In this document: positions 1-8,683 of the stretch, one piece after another
How positions within the stretch are numbered: the first letter of the stretch is position 1
Layout of the letters: each line of letters opens with the position of its first letter
From: a virus
Reading direction: 5' to 3' (one strand)
Length of the DNA stretch: 47,027 nt
Virus record (IMG/VR): IMGVR_UViG_3300047496_000068
Span: 1 to 47,027 of that record
Notes under the pieces: generated by a model
The model's input: only the letters and a program-made list of their open reading frames with translations
Database searches by the model: none
Told to the model about the DNA's origin: nothing
Made by a program: the position numbers and the translations under genes

Positions 1-2
1 GC

Positions 3-1136
3 GTGCAGGAGGACTATAACCTCGCCTTTGGGGGCAACCTCAACCCCGCGCCTAACACTCCACAGGGCCAGCTTGTCGCGTCCACGGCGGCCATCGTGGA
101 CGACAGCAACAATCAGTTTGTAACCCTGCAAAATCTCGTGGACCCGGCTTACACATTCGGGCGCTTCCAAGATGGCATTGGGCGCATCTATTTCCTGACG
201 CGCAATCCTGCTTTGCCGACTGTGGTTCAATGCACCATTACGGGGCTGTCCGGCGTCGTCATTCCCATCGGCGCCATCGCGTCGGACACCGCTGGAAATC
301 TCTATACGGCGACCAGCTCGGGAACCATTGGCGTCGGTGGCACGGTATCTCTTCCCTTCGCTTGTTCGCTCACGGGGCCGGTCTCGTGTCCCGCCGGAAC
401 GCTGGTCACGATCTATCAGGCCATTCCGGGATGGGATGCGATCGCCAATCCCGCCGATGGCGTGCTGGGGAACAATGTCGAGACACGCCAAGAGTTTGAG
501 GCGCGCCGGGAGGCATCAGTAGCCTTGAATGCGCGCGGAACCGTGCAGTCCGTGCAGGCGAACGTCTTGGCTGTCGCTGGCGTGCTGGACGCCTACACTA
601 CGCAGAACGATACCGGATCGCCCGTGACCATTAACGGCGCGACTTTGGCCCCAAATTCAATCTATTGCGCTGTAGTGGGCGGTGACAGTCAACTCGTCGC
701 CAACGCCATCTGGGCGAAAAAGCCTCCCGGATGCGCCTATAATGGCAACACGACAGAAACGGTAGTTGACGACAATTCAGGGTATGAGGAGCCTTACCCA
801 TCTTATTCGGTGAGCTTTGAAATTCCTGATGACCTTGAGATTTACTTCGCCGTGTCGCTGGTCAACTCGGCGCTCGTTCCGGCCAATTATCAAACCCTCG
901 TGCAGAATGCGATTGTATCGGCCTTCGCGGGTGGAGATGGGGGTCCGCGCGCGCGGATTGGCTCGCTGGTTCTGGCGTCGCGTTTCTATTCGACAGTGAT
1001 GGCGCTTGGCGCGTGGGTGCAAATCCGGTCCATATTCATCGGAACGTCCGCCAGCCCGTCCGGGACTTCCGTTCAGGTCCAAATTAACCAAGCGCCCGTG
1101 ACAACTATCGGAAATATATCGGCGGTTGCGTCATGA
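3..1136 (+). CDS. Baseplate J-like protein (5' partial)
   Basis: This is a baseplate wedge protein of the Mu gp47 / P2 gpJ class, which builds the baseplate of contractile tails. The supporting segment is the central NNVETRQEFEARREASVAL stretch followed by a domain on testing for VAGVLDAY-type sequence, the usual layout of the family. The gene very probably starts before the left edge: the first codon in frame is an internal GTG with no ribosome site, and the usual N-terminal region is absent. It overlaps the next gene by 4 bp (ATGA), as expected for a tail operon. The family call is firm; only the true start is unknown. Confidence 0.85.
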   Translation: MQEDYNLAFGGNLNPAPNTPQGQLVASTAAIVDDSNNQFVTLQNLVDPAYTFGRFQDGIGRIYFLTRNPALPTVVQCTITGLSGVVIPIGAIASDTAGNLYTATSSGTIGVGGTVSLPFACSLTGPVSCPAGTLVTIYQAIPGWDAIANPADGVLGNNVETRQEFEARREASVALNARGTVQSVQANVLAVAGVLDAYTTQNDTGSPVTINGATLAPNSIYCAVVGGDSQLVANAIWAKKPPGCAYNGNTTETVVDDNSGYEEPYPSYSVSFEIPDDLEIYFAVSLVNSALVPANYQTLVQNAIVSAFAGGDGGPRARIGSLVLASRFYSTVMALGAWVQIRSIFIGTSASPSGTSVQVQINQAPVTTIGNISAVAS

Positions 1137-1705
1137 TCAATTTCGATCAGACCATCATCTCGCAATATGCTTCAGCGCCGACCCTTAATCGGCTGATTTA
1201 TAACTTCAACCAGTATATAGACCCGGCTGCAAACATAGACCTATTCTATAATAACATCTGGAATATAGATACTGCGGTTGGCAAAGGTCTGATTATATGG
1301 GGCGAAATCGTTGGCGTTTCCAACGTGGTTCAAATTCCAAACTCGCCTCTCTATTTCGGTTTTGAGGGTGCGCTTCCCTACGGATCGGTCGGATTTGATC
1401 AGGGTCCGTTCTATAATGGAGAAGCCTCAATCGCGGGGGCGTATGATCTTGATGACGATGAATATCGAACCCTGATTCTCGCCAAGGCGCTGGCGAATAT
1501 CTCTGACGGCTCTATTCCAGCGCAAAATCAAATCCTGCTCAATCTATTTCCCGGACGCGGAAACTGCTACGTTACTGACGGGCAGGACATGACGATGCAA
1601 TATGTGTTCAACTTCACGCTCACGCAGGTCGAATACGCCATCGTCACACAATCTGGCGTGCTGCCCAAACCGGCCGGCGTCTCCGCAAATTTCGTGGTGA
1701 ATTAA
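1133..1705 (+). CDS. DUF2612-type tail/baseplate protein
   Basis: A 190-aa protein that follows baseplate J in many myophages and resembles DUF2612 (P2 gpI-like position). Visible family traits are a central WGEIVGV motif, an acidic LDDDEYRTLILAKAL segment near residue 105-120, and a C-terminal part that ends in a LPKPAGV motif. It probably links baseplate and tail fibre. The start ATG overlaps the stop of baseplate J, and the stop overlaps the next ATG (TAATG). The exact role is inferred from position. Confidence 0.8.
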   Translation: MINFDQTIISQYASAPTLNRLIYNFNQYIDPAANIDLFYNNIWNIDTAVGKGLIIWGEIVGVSNVVQIPNSPLYFGFEGALPYGSVGFDQGPFYNGEASIAGAYDLDDDEYRTLILAKALANISDGSIPAQNQILLNLFPGRGNCYVTDGQDMTMQYVFNFTLTQVEYAIVTQSGVLPKPAGVSANFVVN

Positions 1706-2625
1706 TGCAGTCCTCACAAATTCCCGTCAAGTTTGTAGCTCCATTCGCCTACGCAGCGGGCGGCGCTTACATCACGACGCCCGTTCCCCGCACGAGTCCT
1801 GGGGGAAACGCGACTGGTCTTGATACGGGATTTCCGCCGCAAACCGATCAAGTCGGCGGCGCGCCGCGCATTCAGGATTTCAACGGGGTTCTCAATCAAA
1901 CGACCGGATGGAACCTCTGGCAGGGAGGGCAGGGCGTCCCATACGACGCGACCTATCAAACGGCCATTGGCGGTTACTGGGAGGGAGCTTACGTTCTGGC
2001 GGCGACGGGAACCCATTTCTGGGTTTCAACGGTCGATAATAATATGTCAGACCCTGACACCGGGGGCGCAAACTGGCTGACGCTCAGTCCGACGAGTCTG
2101 CCGCCAAATGGACCGGCTGGGGGAGACCTTGCCGGGTCGTACCCGAATCCGACCGTGGCGGCGGGGGCCATAACGACCACCAAGATAGCCTCCAATGCGG
2201 CCACTAACGCCATTCTGGCCCCGATGGGGGCCAACACTTTCAAGGGGAATAATGGCGGCTCTACAGCAAACCCATCGGATCTTAGCATCGCCCAGTCGCT
2301 GACCTTGCTCGGCTATACTTTCGGCAGCAATTCAAACGGTTGGTGGGAGAAAAAGCCCAACGGCATCATCTATCAATTTGGTTTTGTGCTTGGTTCCTTT
2401 ACGGAAGGAACGCAGACGGTCACGCTTCCAATCGCGTTTCCGGGCTCATTCATTTGGTCGGCTGGCGTCGTTATCAATTCAGGGCCGGGATCAACGGTCG
2501 ATTATTGGCTTCAGGCTCAGACCCCGCCGACCGGGTCAGGACTTTCCTCGCTTAGCTTCTATATCGACAGCGGTACGGGCGGTGCAGCCTGTCAGGGCTT
2601 TATGTGGGAGGCGCGCGGCACATGA
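1705..2625 (+). CDS. Tail fibre protein, gp53-like C-terminus
   Basis: A 306-aa tail fibre. The N-terminal third carries a segment (GGVLNQTTGWNLWQGGQG style) typical of fibre attachment regions. A central linker GDLAGSYPNPTVAAG is the classic fibre repeat seen in many tailed phages. The C-terminal domain starts with NGWWEKKPNGIIYQFG and ends after an FP-rich strand, matching the small beta-sandwich receptor-binding tips of the gp53-like group. It probably contacts the host surface. It sits between DUF2612 and a small fibre-associated gene and overlaps the latter by 4 bp. Confidence 0.8.
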   Translation: MQSSQIPVKFVAPFAYAAGGAYITTPVPRTSPGGNATGLDTGFPPQTDQVGGAPRIQDFNGVLNQTTGWNLWQGGQGVPYDATYQTAIGGYWEGAYVLAATGTHFWVSTVDNNMSDPDTGGANWLTLSPTSLPPNGPAGGDLAGSYPNPTVAAGAITTTKIASNAATNAILAPMGANTFKGNNGGSTANPSDLSIAQSLTLLGYTFGSNSNGWWEKKPNGIIYQFGFVLGSFTEGTQTVTLPIAFPGSFIWSAGVVINSGPGSTVDYWLQAQTPPTGSGLSSLSFYIDSGTGGAACQGFMWEARGT

Positions 2626-2885
2626 GCGCCCCCATCCTGAATGTCTTTGCCGGATCGGGAGGGAAGGCGATAAATCTCTCTTTGCTGGATCAGAATTTTT
2701 CCATCCTGCTCGGGCTGATATTCGCCAATGTTCCGCTTCCGGCATACACTACGGCTCAGGTCACAACGATGCTGGCGGATGGAGATATAGGCTTCGGATT
2801 CGCCTATTCAGACAGCACGCTTGGATACCCTCGCTGGTGGAACGGAACGATATGGAACGGCTTTTCGATCAATCCCGGCACATGA
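2622..2885 (+). CDS. Small tail fibre-associated protein
   Basis: An 87-aa protein beginning MSAPILNVFAGSGG. I set the start at the ATG that overlaps the preceding stop (ATGA) rather than an upstream in-frame GTG-like extension. It holds a segment (YPRWWNGTIWNGF) shared by many short tail-fibre accessory proteins, and its stop overlaps the next start (ATGA). It may be a fibre chaperone or a short decoration subunit. No enzyme motif is visible. Confidence 0.6.
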   Translation: MSAPILNVFAGSGGKAINLSLLDQNFSILLGLIFANVPLPAYTTAQVTTMLADGDIGFGFAYSDSTLGYPRWWNGTIWNGFSINPGT

Positions 2886-5800
2886 TTAAGCGCGTCGCCC
2901 TCGTCTTCGCCGCCGCCCTATCTCTAGGCTCGACGGTCCATGCCCAGCCCCTTTCTGGGCTTCCGACAAATCCGTCGCCCGTGACCACGAGCGTCACTGA
3001 CTGCTGGAATGGAGCCGTTCCCTATAAATGTACGTTAAGCGCAGCCGTCGCAGCGGGCGCAGGAACCACGGGATCAAACACGATCACGGCGGGCGCAGGC
3101 CTGGCGGGCGGCGGGGCGGTGGCCTCGAACCCCACGATTTCTTTTGCGCCGACGGCGGCTAACACTGTGCTGGCAAACGCCACGGCGGGGTCGGCGGTTC
3201 CGACGGCAAAAACATTGCCGAGTTGTAATGGCTCAAGCAACGCTCTGACTTATACGTTAGCCACGGGCTTCGGTTGCAACACCATCAGCACGAGCGGAAC
3301 GCCGGGCGGGACCAACGGCCAGCTCCAATATAATAACGCCTCGGCCTTTGCGGGTTTCACGCTGGCGGGCGACTGCGCCATCGCCGTCCCGAATATCTCC
3401 TGCACGAAGACGGCGGGCGTTCTATTCGCGCCATCTGCAACGACGGATACGACGAACGCTACGAACATCACGGCGGGCACGTTGCCTAACGCGCGCATTG
3501 TGGCGCTTCCGAATGCAAGCCTGGCCAACTCTTCGATGACGCTGGCAGGCCACGCCGTCAGTCTGGGCGGAACACAGACTTTCTCGGCGTCAGACCTTAC
3601 TAACGGAACCACGGGCTCCGGCGCCGTTGTCTTGACGACATCTCCCACGCTTGTGGCGCCGGTTCTTGGAACGCCTGCCTCGGGCGTCGCAACCAATATC
3701 ACGGGCCTGCCACTCACGACGGGCGTGACGGGCGTTCTCCCCTCGCCTAGCGGTGGCCTGGGCGCAGCGTCCTTGACCGGTTATCTCTACGGCAACGGCG
3801 CGAGCGCGGCCACGGCTTCGACGACGATCCCCGGCTCGGCGATCAGCGGAAATATCACCGGCAACGCCGCGAACATCACCGGGACCTACAACGGGACGAT
3901 CACCAGTGGGCAAGTCACGGCAGGGCTAGGGTTTACCCCTGCGAACGCGGCCAGCCTCGCGGCGGTAGCGACGTCGGGTTCAGCGTCCGATCTCGCTACC
4001 GGAACGCTCCCCAACGCGCGGCTGGCTGCCGTGCCAAACTCCGCCTTGGCGAACAGCTCCACCACCGTCAACGGTCAGACTTGCGCGCTCGGTTCGACCT
4101 GCACGGTGACCGCCGCTGCGGCGTCCATTACCAATGGCGTGACTTCGGTTGGGAGCTGCACCAGCGGCTACTTCCTCTACAACAACGCCGGAACGCTGGG
4201 CTGCGACGCCACGACAGGGTCCGGCAGCGTCATGTTGGCGGCGTCTCCGACTTTCACAGGTACCCTTAGCGGCGGCTCGATTGGCCTTATCGGCTCAATC
4301 TCTACCGTCGATGTGGTCAACATCAAAGAGAAGGGCGCAGACCCTACAGGCGTCACGGACGCCACCACGATCATCAAGGCGGCTCTAGCGACGGGCGCAA
4401 CAGTCTATGCCCCGACCGGCTGCTACAAAGTCACGTCCGACCTTCTGATGACCTTCACCGGCCAGATCGTCTATGGCGACGGTCAGCGGACTTCGTGTTC
4501 AGCCTCATCCGGCACGCTGTTTTACGCGGCGAGCAACTCTTTCACCAACGGCGTTTTCGCTTACAGCGCGGGCGAGCCGGGGCCGCAATTCAGCAACTTC
4601 AGCGTCTTGTTCAACCAGCCCGACACGGCCACGCGCTCAAGCCTGACCAACTATCCGGCTGCGTTCTATCTTCCCAATTCCCCCCGTTTTCGCATGGACA
4701 ACATCGGGGCCTATGCCTGCGTGACGTGCCTTTCTATGTTGGGCAACTCCGGTGGAGCGTGGCTCAACAACGTCCAATTCAGCGGCTTCGGCACGACAAG
4801 CGCCAGCCCGCCCGCAACGGGCGCGGCCATCGTGGTAGGTGACGGGTCCATTGACGTTACTCACATTCAGGGCATCCAGATTTATCCGTTTGCGCTGACG
4901 GCAAACCAGCAGACGATCTTCTTCTCGTCCGGTACGCACGGCTTCGACTTCGGGCGCATGGACGGCGTGTTCATCACCAACGCTCTGATGATTGCGGGCA
5001 CAGACATGGTAGGCCATTGCAGCACGGCGCAGGCCAACACCGGCGTCCCCATCGTCTACATGGATACCTTCGATTTTGACACCTTCAACGGGATCGTTTC
5101 CTCGTCAGCGGCGGGGTGTTCAAACGTCCCCCCACAATGGCAGCTTTCCAACGGCGGGTTCTCCATGGGCTCGGGCACGCCACAGGGCATCGTCTCGACG
5201 GCAGGGCAGTACCTTCTCAGTAATGTGAGCGTGAACCAAGGGTACACCGGCTCGTCCGTTTTCCAGCTTAGCGACTCCACGGGCGTTTCCATCTTCACTT
5301 ACGCCATCGGCACTAATCAACGGGGCGCAGCCAGCACTAAGTTTGTCGATCAGTCTGGCACATCTCCAACCGCCAATATCTCAAACGTCTATTCGCAAAC
5401 CGCGAACTCAACCACGACCGCTCCGATTTACTCCTCCACGGCTGGCGTGATGAACATTATCGGGTCTGGCGCGACGGCCCTCAGCGGCGGCGCGACCGGC
5501 ACGCTCTACAGCATCACCACAGATACGACTCAAGTAGAGACGGCCAACGCCGCTCCGGGGTGGACTTGCAGCGCGCCGGGCTCGATCTCCAACGGAATAT
5601 ATGACTGTTCGGCGGGGGCGGGCCTTACAAGGTCAATCGGCAGCCAGACCTTTAACGGAGCGTTGACGGTCACCAGCACGCTTACGGGCGATACCCTTGT
5701 AGGCAGCGATACGGTCAATCCCCTGAACTTCTCGGGCCTAAGCGGGACTGGAACGGTCTATATCCACGGCGCGGGCGGTGGGGGTGATAATGTGGCGACG

Positions 5801-6292
5801 ATCACGCGCATCGCCAGCGGTAACTATCTTTGGGCTCTCTCGTCAGAGCTAGCCGTCGATGGTTGCGCGATCACAGCAGGCTATACCCTCTGTAATCAGG
5901 GGGCGACGGACCTTGTGGGGAATACCCTAGTCGGCGGAAATCTTGGGGTCGGCGGGACCGCGTCCTTTCCGCTAGACGTTTTCGACGGCGGCGGTCGCGT
6001 TCAGGTCCGTAATAATAGCGGAGTCAGTCAACTCACGTCTGTAAATACAGCAGGAAGCGCTTTTGCGACTCTTGATATTGACGCATCCCAAATAAATCTC
6101 AACACCCAAACGAACAGTCCAGTCACAACGGGTACAGGTCTATTCACCTTTGGCGGAACGGCGCAGTTACACACCGCGACTTGGGCCGATAATCAGACGT
6201 GTACGGCGGGCCAGATTAGCGTTGACGGCTCATATATTTATGTTTGTACGGCGACCAATACCGTCAAACGCGCCGCCCTCAACGCTTTCTAG
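2882..6292 (+). CDS. Tailspike / tail fibre with beta-helix domain
   Basis: An 1136-aa fibre. The start chosen (MIKRVALVFAAALSLG) overlaps the upstream stop by ATGA; a longer frame upstream is a shadow of two other genes. Residues 1-22 look exactly like a Sec signal peptide ending in VHAQP, which is odd for a virion protein. Residues about 50-470 are low-complexity Thr/Ala/Gly fibre repeats, including two related copies of a LPNARxxxxPNxxLANSS unit. From about residue 475 (VNIKEKGADPTGVTDAT) a right-handed beta-helix of the pectate-lyase superfamily begins, as in depolymerising tailspikes. The C-terminal 40 residues form a small Cys-containing tip. Probable role: host receptor binding or polysaccharide cleavage. 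Confidence 0.8.
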   Translation: MIKRVALVFAAALSLGSTVHAQPLSGLPTNPSPVTTSVTDCWNGAVPYKCTLSAAVAAGAGTTGSNTITAGAGLAGGGAVASNPTISFAPTAANTVLANATAGSAVPTAKTLPSCNGSSNALTYTLATGFGCNTISTSGTPGGTNGQLQYNNASAFAGFTLAGDCAIAVPNISCTKTAGVLFAPSATTDTTNATNITAGTLPNARIVALPNASLANSSMTLAGHAVSLGGTQTFSASDLTNGTTGSGAVVLTTSPTLVAPVLGTPASGVATNITGLPLTTGVTGVLPSPSGGLGAASLTGYLYGNGASAATASTTIPGSAISGNITGNAANITGTYNGTITSGQVTAGLGFTPANAASLAAVATSGSASDLATGTLPNARLAAVPNSALANSSTTVNGQTCALGSTCTVTAAAASITNGVTSVGSCTSGYFLYNNAGTLGCDATTGSGSVMLAASPTFTGTLSGGSIGLIGSISTVDVVNIKEKGADPTGVTDATTIIKAALATGATVYAPTGCYKVTSDLLMTFTGQIVYGDGQRTSCSASSGTLFYAASNSFTNGVFAYSAGEPGPQFSNFSVLFNQPDTATRSSLTNYPAAFYLPNSPRFRMDNIGAYACVTCLSMLGNSGGAWLNNVQFSGFGTTSASPPATGAAIVVGDGSIDVTHIQGIQIYPFALTANQQTIFFSSGTHGFDFGRMDGVFITNALMIAGTDMVGHCSTAQANTGVPIVYMDTFDFDTFNGIVSSSAAGCSNVPPQWQLSNGGFSMGSGTPQGIVSTAGQYLLSNVSVNQGYTGSSVFQLSDSTGVSIFTYAIGTNQRGAASTKFVDQSGTSPTANISNVYSQTANSTTTAPIYSSTAGVMNIIGSGATALSGGATGTLYSITTDTTQVETANAAPGWTCSAPGSISNGIYDCSAGAGLTRSIGSQTFNGALTVTSTLTGDTLVGSDTVNPLNFSGLSGTGTVYIHGAGGGGDNVATITRIASGNYLWALSSELAVDGCAITAGYTLCNQGATDLVGNTLVGGNLGVGGTASFPLDVFDGGGRVQVRNNSGVSQLTSVNTAGSAFATLDIDASQINLNTQTNSPVTTGTGLFTFGGTAQLHTATWADNQTCTAGQISVDGSYIYVCTATNTVKRAALNAF

Positions 6293-6301
6293 GAGAGCCC
6301 C

Positions 6302-6601
6302 GTGATCCTCCCTGCCCTCGCCGCCGTTACCCTTATGCTCCCCGCTCAGTGGGGCAACATTCCCACGCCCACCACGGCTGAGATTGTCCCGCCATGCCAC
6401 CTGATCGTAACCTCCAAAGACGGCAGGCAGACGACATGCCTGTGGTGGGGGCATCGGTCCGTCTCACAGAAGCGATATTTCGAGCCCGAGAAAAATGCCG
6501 CTATCTGGAAGGCGATGATGAATACGCCGAGCGGTCAGTGCGCTATTGGGACGATTGATCCTGATGGGCACACGGTCGATTGCGCTAAGAGGATGCCTTA
6601 A
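6302..6601 (+). CDS. Small secreted protein, unknown function
   Basis: A 99-aa protein starting at GTG with a good ribosome site (AGGAG about 7 bases upstream, just after the tailspike stop). The N-terminus (MILPALAAVTLMLPAQW) is hydrophobic and could be a signal peptide. Four cysteines lie in the remaining part, which would suit a periplasmic protein. It lies between the tailspike and the lysis genes. I do not recognise the family. Confidence 0.55.
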   Translation: MILPALAAVTLMLPAQWGNIPTPTTAEIVPPCHLIVTSKDGRQTTCLWWGHRSVSQKRYFEPEKNAAIWKAMMNTPSGQCAIGTIDPDGHTVDCAKRMP

Positions 6602-6611
6602 GAGTCAGCGT

Positions 6612-6749
6612 GTGACCACCACAACTGTCGTACTCCCCACGCTCCACCCCGGCCAGGTCAGAGCCTTCCGGGCCAAGGAGCCGAGCACAAGACTGACGTG
6701 CGAGACGGCGATGTCGTCGAAGTCCATTGATCTACAGGCGCAGGCATAG
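6612..6749 (+). pseudogene. Short ORF resembling a terminase N-terminus
   Basis: A 45-codon frame opening with GTG and reading TTTVVLPTLHPGQVRAFRAK. This resembles the first 20-25 residues of some phage large terminases, which begin with LxxLHxGQ and reach a GRRxGKS Walker loop about 15 residues later; here the corresponding segment reads CETAMSSKS. The frame then stops before the holin. It could be a terminase remnant, a coincidental resemblance, or a genuine small gene with its own role. The intact TerL lies far away at 30962. Low confidence. Confidence 0.3.
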
Positions 6750-6761
6750 GAAGGCGGGGTG

Positions 6762-7034
6762 ATGAGCGAACAAACCCAACCTAATCTCAGCGTCAACTCC
6801 AACCCCGCGTTGGAAAGCTGGCTCAGCATACTCCGCGCCATCTTGATCGCGCTTGGGCCGCTTGTAATCGCGCACGGCATCACATCCACGACCTGGGAGA
6901 TGTACGTTCAGGTCATCTTGGGGATTGCTATGGTGGCGGCCCCGGTAATCCAAGCTCAAGTGCAGCTCCGCATGGCCAAGCAACAGCTCGTAGCCGTAGC
7001 GAAGGCTGACCCGAATACGGTGACGGTGAAATGA
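6762..7034 (+). CDS. Putative holin
   Basis: A 90-aa protein with two likely membrane segments (about residues 22-40, ILRAILIALGPLVIAHGI, and 49-66, YVQVILGIAMVAAPVI) and a charged C-terminus, the plan of a class II-type holin. A strong ribosome site (AGGAAGG) precedes the ATG; a GTG directly upstream is an alternative start. Its stop overlaps the endolysin start (ATGA), so the pair is translationally coupled. Role: makes the inner-membrane lesion that triggers lysis. Confidence 0.65.
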   Translation: MSEQTQPNLSVNSNPALESWLSILRAILIALGPLVIAHGITSTTWEMYVQVILGIAMVAAPVIQAQVQLRMAKQQLVAVAKADPNTVTVK

Positions 7035-7489
7035 CGACGCCTCCCGTTGGCGTCATCGCGGCGGCTTGTACGGGCGCAGCCAAGTGGGGCGTCCCCGCCA
7101 GTGTCGCGCTCGCTCAATGGGCGCTCGAAAGCGGTTGGGGCCTGCACATGCCGATGGACAGTTTCAATCCCTTTGGCATCAAGGCCCGCACAAATCCCAA
7201 CGGGGTCATCATAGATCCATGCGTTTGGGCTGACACGACCGAGTGCATCGCGGGCAAAACCGAACACATCAAGGCGGCGTTCAGGAAATTCCCGTCAATC
7301 CTGGCGGCGTTTGATTATCACGACGAATTGCTTGCGACCGCACACGTCTACGCCAAGGCGATGGCGGTGAAGGATAATCCCAATGCATTCGCAAACGCCC
7401 TGTCCGGCGTCTACGCGACCGACCCCGATTATGGAGCCAAGCTCATCGCCATCATGAAGGGCTCAAATCTTTATCAGTATGACGTCTAG
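7031..7489 (+). CDS. Endolysin, GH73-type glucosaminidase
   Basis: A 152-aa single-domain lysin resembling the FlgJ / GH73 endo-beta-N-acetylglucosaminidase fold, which cuts peptidoglycan glycan chains. The catalytic glutamate is expected in ALAQWALESGWG (about residues 26-37), followed by the family's NPFGIKA motif and a later FRKFPSILAAFDYH segment. No signal peptide is visible, so export would depend on the holin immediately upstream. Length and domain order fit phage members of the family. Confidence 0.85.
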   Translation: MTTPPVGVIAAACTGAAKWGVPASVALAQWALESGWGLHMPMDSFNPFGIKARTNPNGVIIDPCVWADTTECIAGKTEHIKAAFRKFPSILAAFDYHDELLATAHVYAKAMAVKDNPNAFANALSGVYATDPDYGAKLIAIMKGSNLYQYDV

Positions 7490-7553
7490 ATAATTAATTT
7501 AATTTGTGCGAGGTTGGGGGCGGCATATCGCCTATTCTTGCAAGGAATGAACC

Positions 7554-7997
7554 ATGTCTATCCTCACGCAGCTTTTCAAAGGTCAGATCACCTTTTCGCA
7601 AGCCGCCACTCAAATTGAAACCTGGGGCGCGAACATCATCTCAAAGGACGCGACGCTCAAGACCGCCGTAACCGCTGTGGTTTCCGACGTGAAGCAAGGC
7701 GCTTCCAATGCGATCGACATGGCCGACAGTGCGCTTGGTCAGTATATCCAGCCTGCAACCGCCGCGACGGAGGCCGCCCTTGAAGGCGCGCTGTCGGCCA
7801 TCACCAAGGGTGCGTCCCTGCCGTTCAATCCGCTCATCACCGATGGCATCGACACCATCGCCAACGCCGTGAAGGCCGAGGCGGATGCGTGGGCGCTGAA
7901 GACTAAGGCGTCGCTTACTGTCCCGGCCACATCTGGCGTGAACACGCCCCCTCCCGCACCGGCCGCCGCCCCCCAGCCCCAACCCACGGCGCAATAA
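7554..7997 (+). CDS. Unknown protein in lysis cassette
   Basis: A 147-aa protein with a good AAGGA ribosome site. The bulk is Ala-rich and probably alpha-helical (residues 10-120), and the C-terminus is a Pro/Ala/Gln tail (PPPAPAAAPQPQP). There is no signal peptide or clear membrane segment. It lies between endolysin and spanins, so a role in late envelope events is possible. I do not recognise the family. The 64 bp before it are AT-rich but show no convincing promoter. Confidence 0.65.
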   Translation: MSILTQLFKGQITFSQAATQIETWGANIISKDATLKTAVTAVVSDVKQGASNAIDMADSALGQYIQPATAATEAALEGALSAITKGASLPFNPLITDGIDTIANAVKAEADAWALKTKASLTVPATSGVNTPPPAPAAAPQPQPTAQ

Positions 7998-7999
7998 CC

Positions 8000-8242
8000 G
8001 TGGGGCTCATCGCATGGCTGGTGCAGTTCATCCTAAAGGGGTTCGGGCTAGGTTCCGAATCCAAGCCATCGCAAGAGGCTGTCGCCACGCGGGAAGCGGG
8101 GTCATCGGCGGCCAAACTGGAAACCGTGGAGACGAGCGATGCTCAAGTTCAAAAGGCTAATGATGCTGGCGTTTCTGTCGCCACTAGCGAGTTGCGCAAC
8201 CCAGACGCCGCCCGCGCTCCCGACCCCTACAGCCGCGACTAG
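8000..8242 (+). CDS. Rz-like inner-membrane spanin
   Basis: An 80-aa protein starting at GTG two bases after the preceding stop. Residues 3-18 (LIAWLVQFILKGFGLG) form one N-terminal membrane anchor, followed by a charged, probably periplasmic helix. The next gene, an Rz1-like lipoprotein, starts inside it in another frame, the classic nested Rz/Rz1 arrangement. Role: with Rz1, fuses inner and outer membranes at the last step of lysis. It is short for an Rz, so the call relies on anchor plus context. Confidence 0.6.
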   Translation: MGLIAWLVQFILKGFGLGSESKPSQEAVATREAGSSAAKLETVETSDAQVQKANDAGVSVATSELRNPDAARAPDPYSRD

Positions 8243-8360
8243 CGCCTGCCTCGTTTGGCATCCGATCATTTTCAGCCGCCTTCACGACACGGTTGAGACC
8301 ATCAACCAGATAAAGGTGCAGAACGCCGCCCATGATGCGCTATGCGGCGCTAAGCCGTAG
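8139..8360 (+). CDS. Rz1-like outer-membrane spanin lipoprotein
   Basis: A 73-aa lipoprotein. The N-terminus carries a basic stretch, a hydrophobic core and a lipobox ending in LASC at about residues 16-19. A Pro-rich stretch (TPPALPTPT) follows, as in Rz1 proteins. The C-terminal half with W-HPI, DTVETINQIK and a final Cys matches a spanin-like family found in alphaproteobacterial phages. It overlaps the Rz-like gene by 104 bp in a different frame. It is the last gene before a strong terminator. Confidence 0.65.
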   Translation: MLKFKRLMMLAFLSPLASCATQTPPALPTPTAATSACLVWHPIIFSRLHDTVETINQIKVQNAAHDALCGAKP

Positions 8361-8381
8361 GCAAATACGAACGTATCGCAG

Positions 8382-8413
8382 AACCCCGCCAGTTCGCCGC
8401 TGGCGGGGTTTTT
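8382..8413 (+). terminator. Rho-independent terminator after lysis genes
   Basis: A perfect 11-bp stem (AACCCCGCCAG paired with CTGGCGGGGTT) with a 7-base loop, running into a short run of T. It lies 21 bp after the last lysis gene and ends the late rightward transcript. Confidence 0.9.
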
Positions 8414-8448
8414 CGTGCGCGTTGGTAGGTTGGTATAGCTGAGGGGTA

Positions 8449-8478
8449 TTGACACACCGCGTCTTAGACGCTTATGGT
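8449..8478 (+). promoter_or_regulatory. Putative rightward promoter
   Basis: TTGACA at 8449 and TATGGT at 8473 with 18-bp spacing, directly after the late terminator and ahead of four small genes. The -10 resembles TACGGT elements at 15818 and 25760, which suggests one promoter style in this phage. Confidence 0.5.
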
Positions 8479-8518
8479 GGTTTTGCGCCGATGGGGCGCG
8501 AGATTGGGAAATGGTGAG

Positions 8519-8683
8519 ATGAACCTGAGCGACGACGATTGGTCACGAATTGCAAACGCTCTTCGCGTGGCCGCGACCGTTAATGACGAATCATTTGGCA
8601 TGGGCGAAGGCGATTTTTGGCAAGCTGAAGCCAAAAGGCAGCGGCAACTTGCTGAAAAAATTGAAGCGGAGAGGGGCGTATGA
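8519..8683 (+). CDS. Small acidic/charged protein, unknown
   Basis: A 54-aa protein; I prefer the ATG at 8519 (MNLSDDDWSRIANAL) because the longer frame would begin inside the -10 of the promoter. It is probably helical with a charged C-terminus (EAKRQRQLAEKIEAERG). It overlaps the next gene by 4 bp. First gene of a promoter-led early-type group; no family recognised. Confidence 0.5.
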   Translation: MNLSDDDWSRIANALRVAATVNDESFGMGEGDFWQAEAKRQRQLAEKIEAERGV

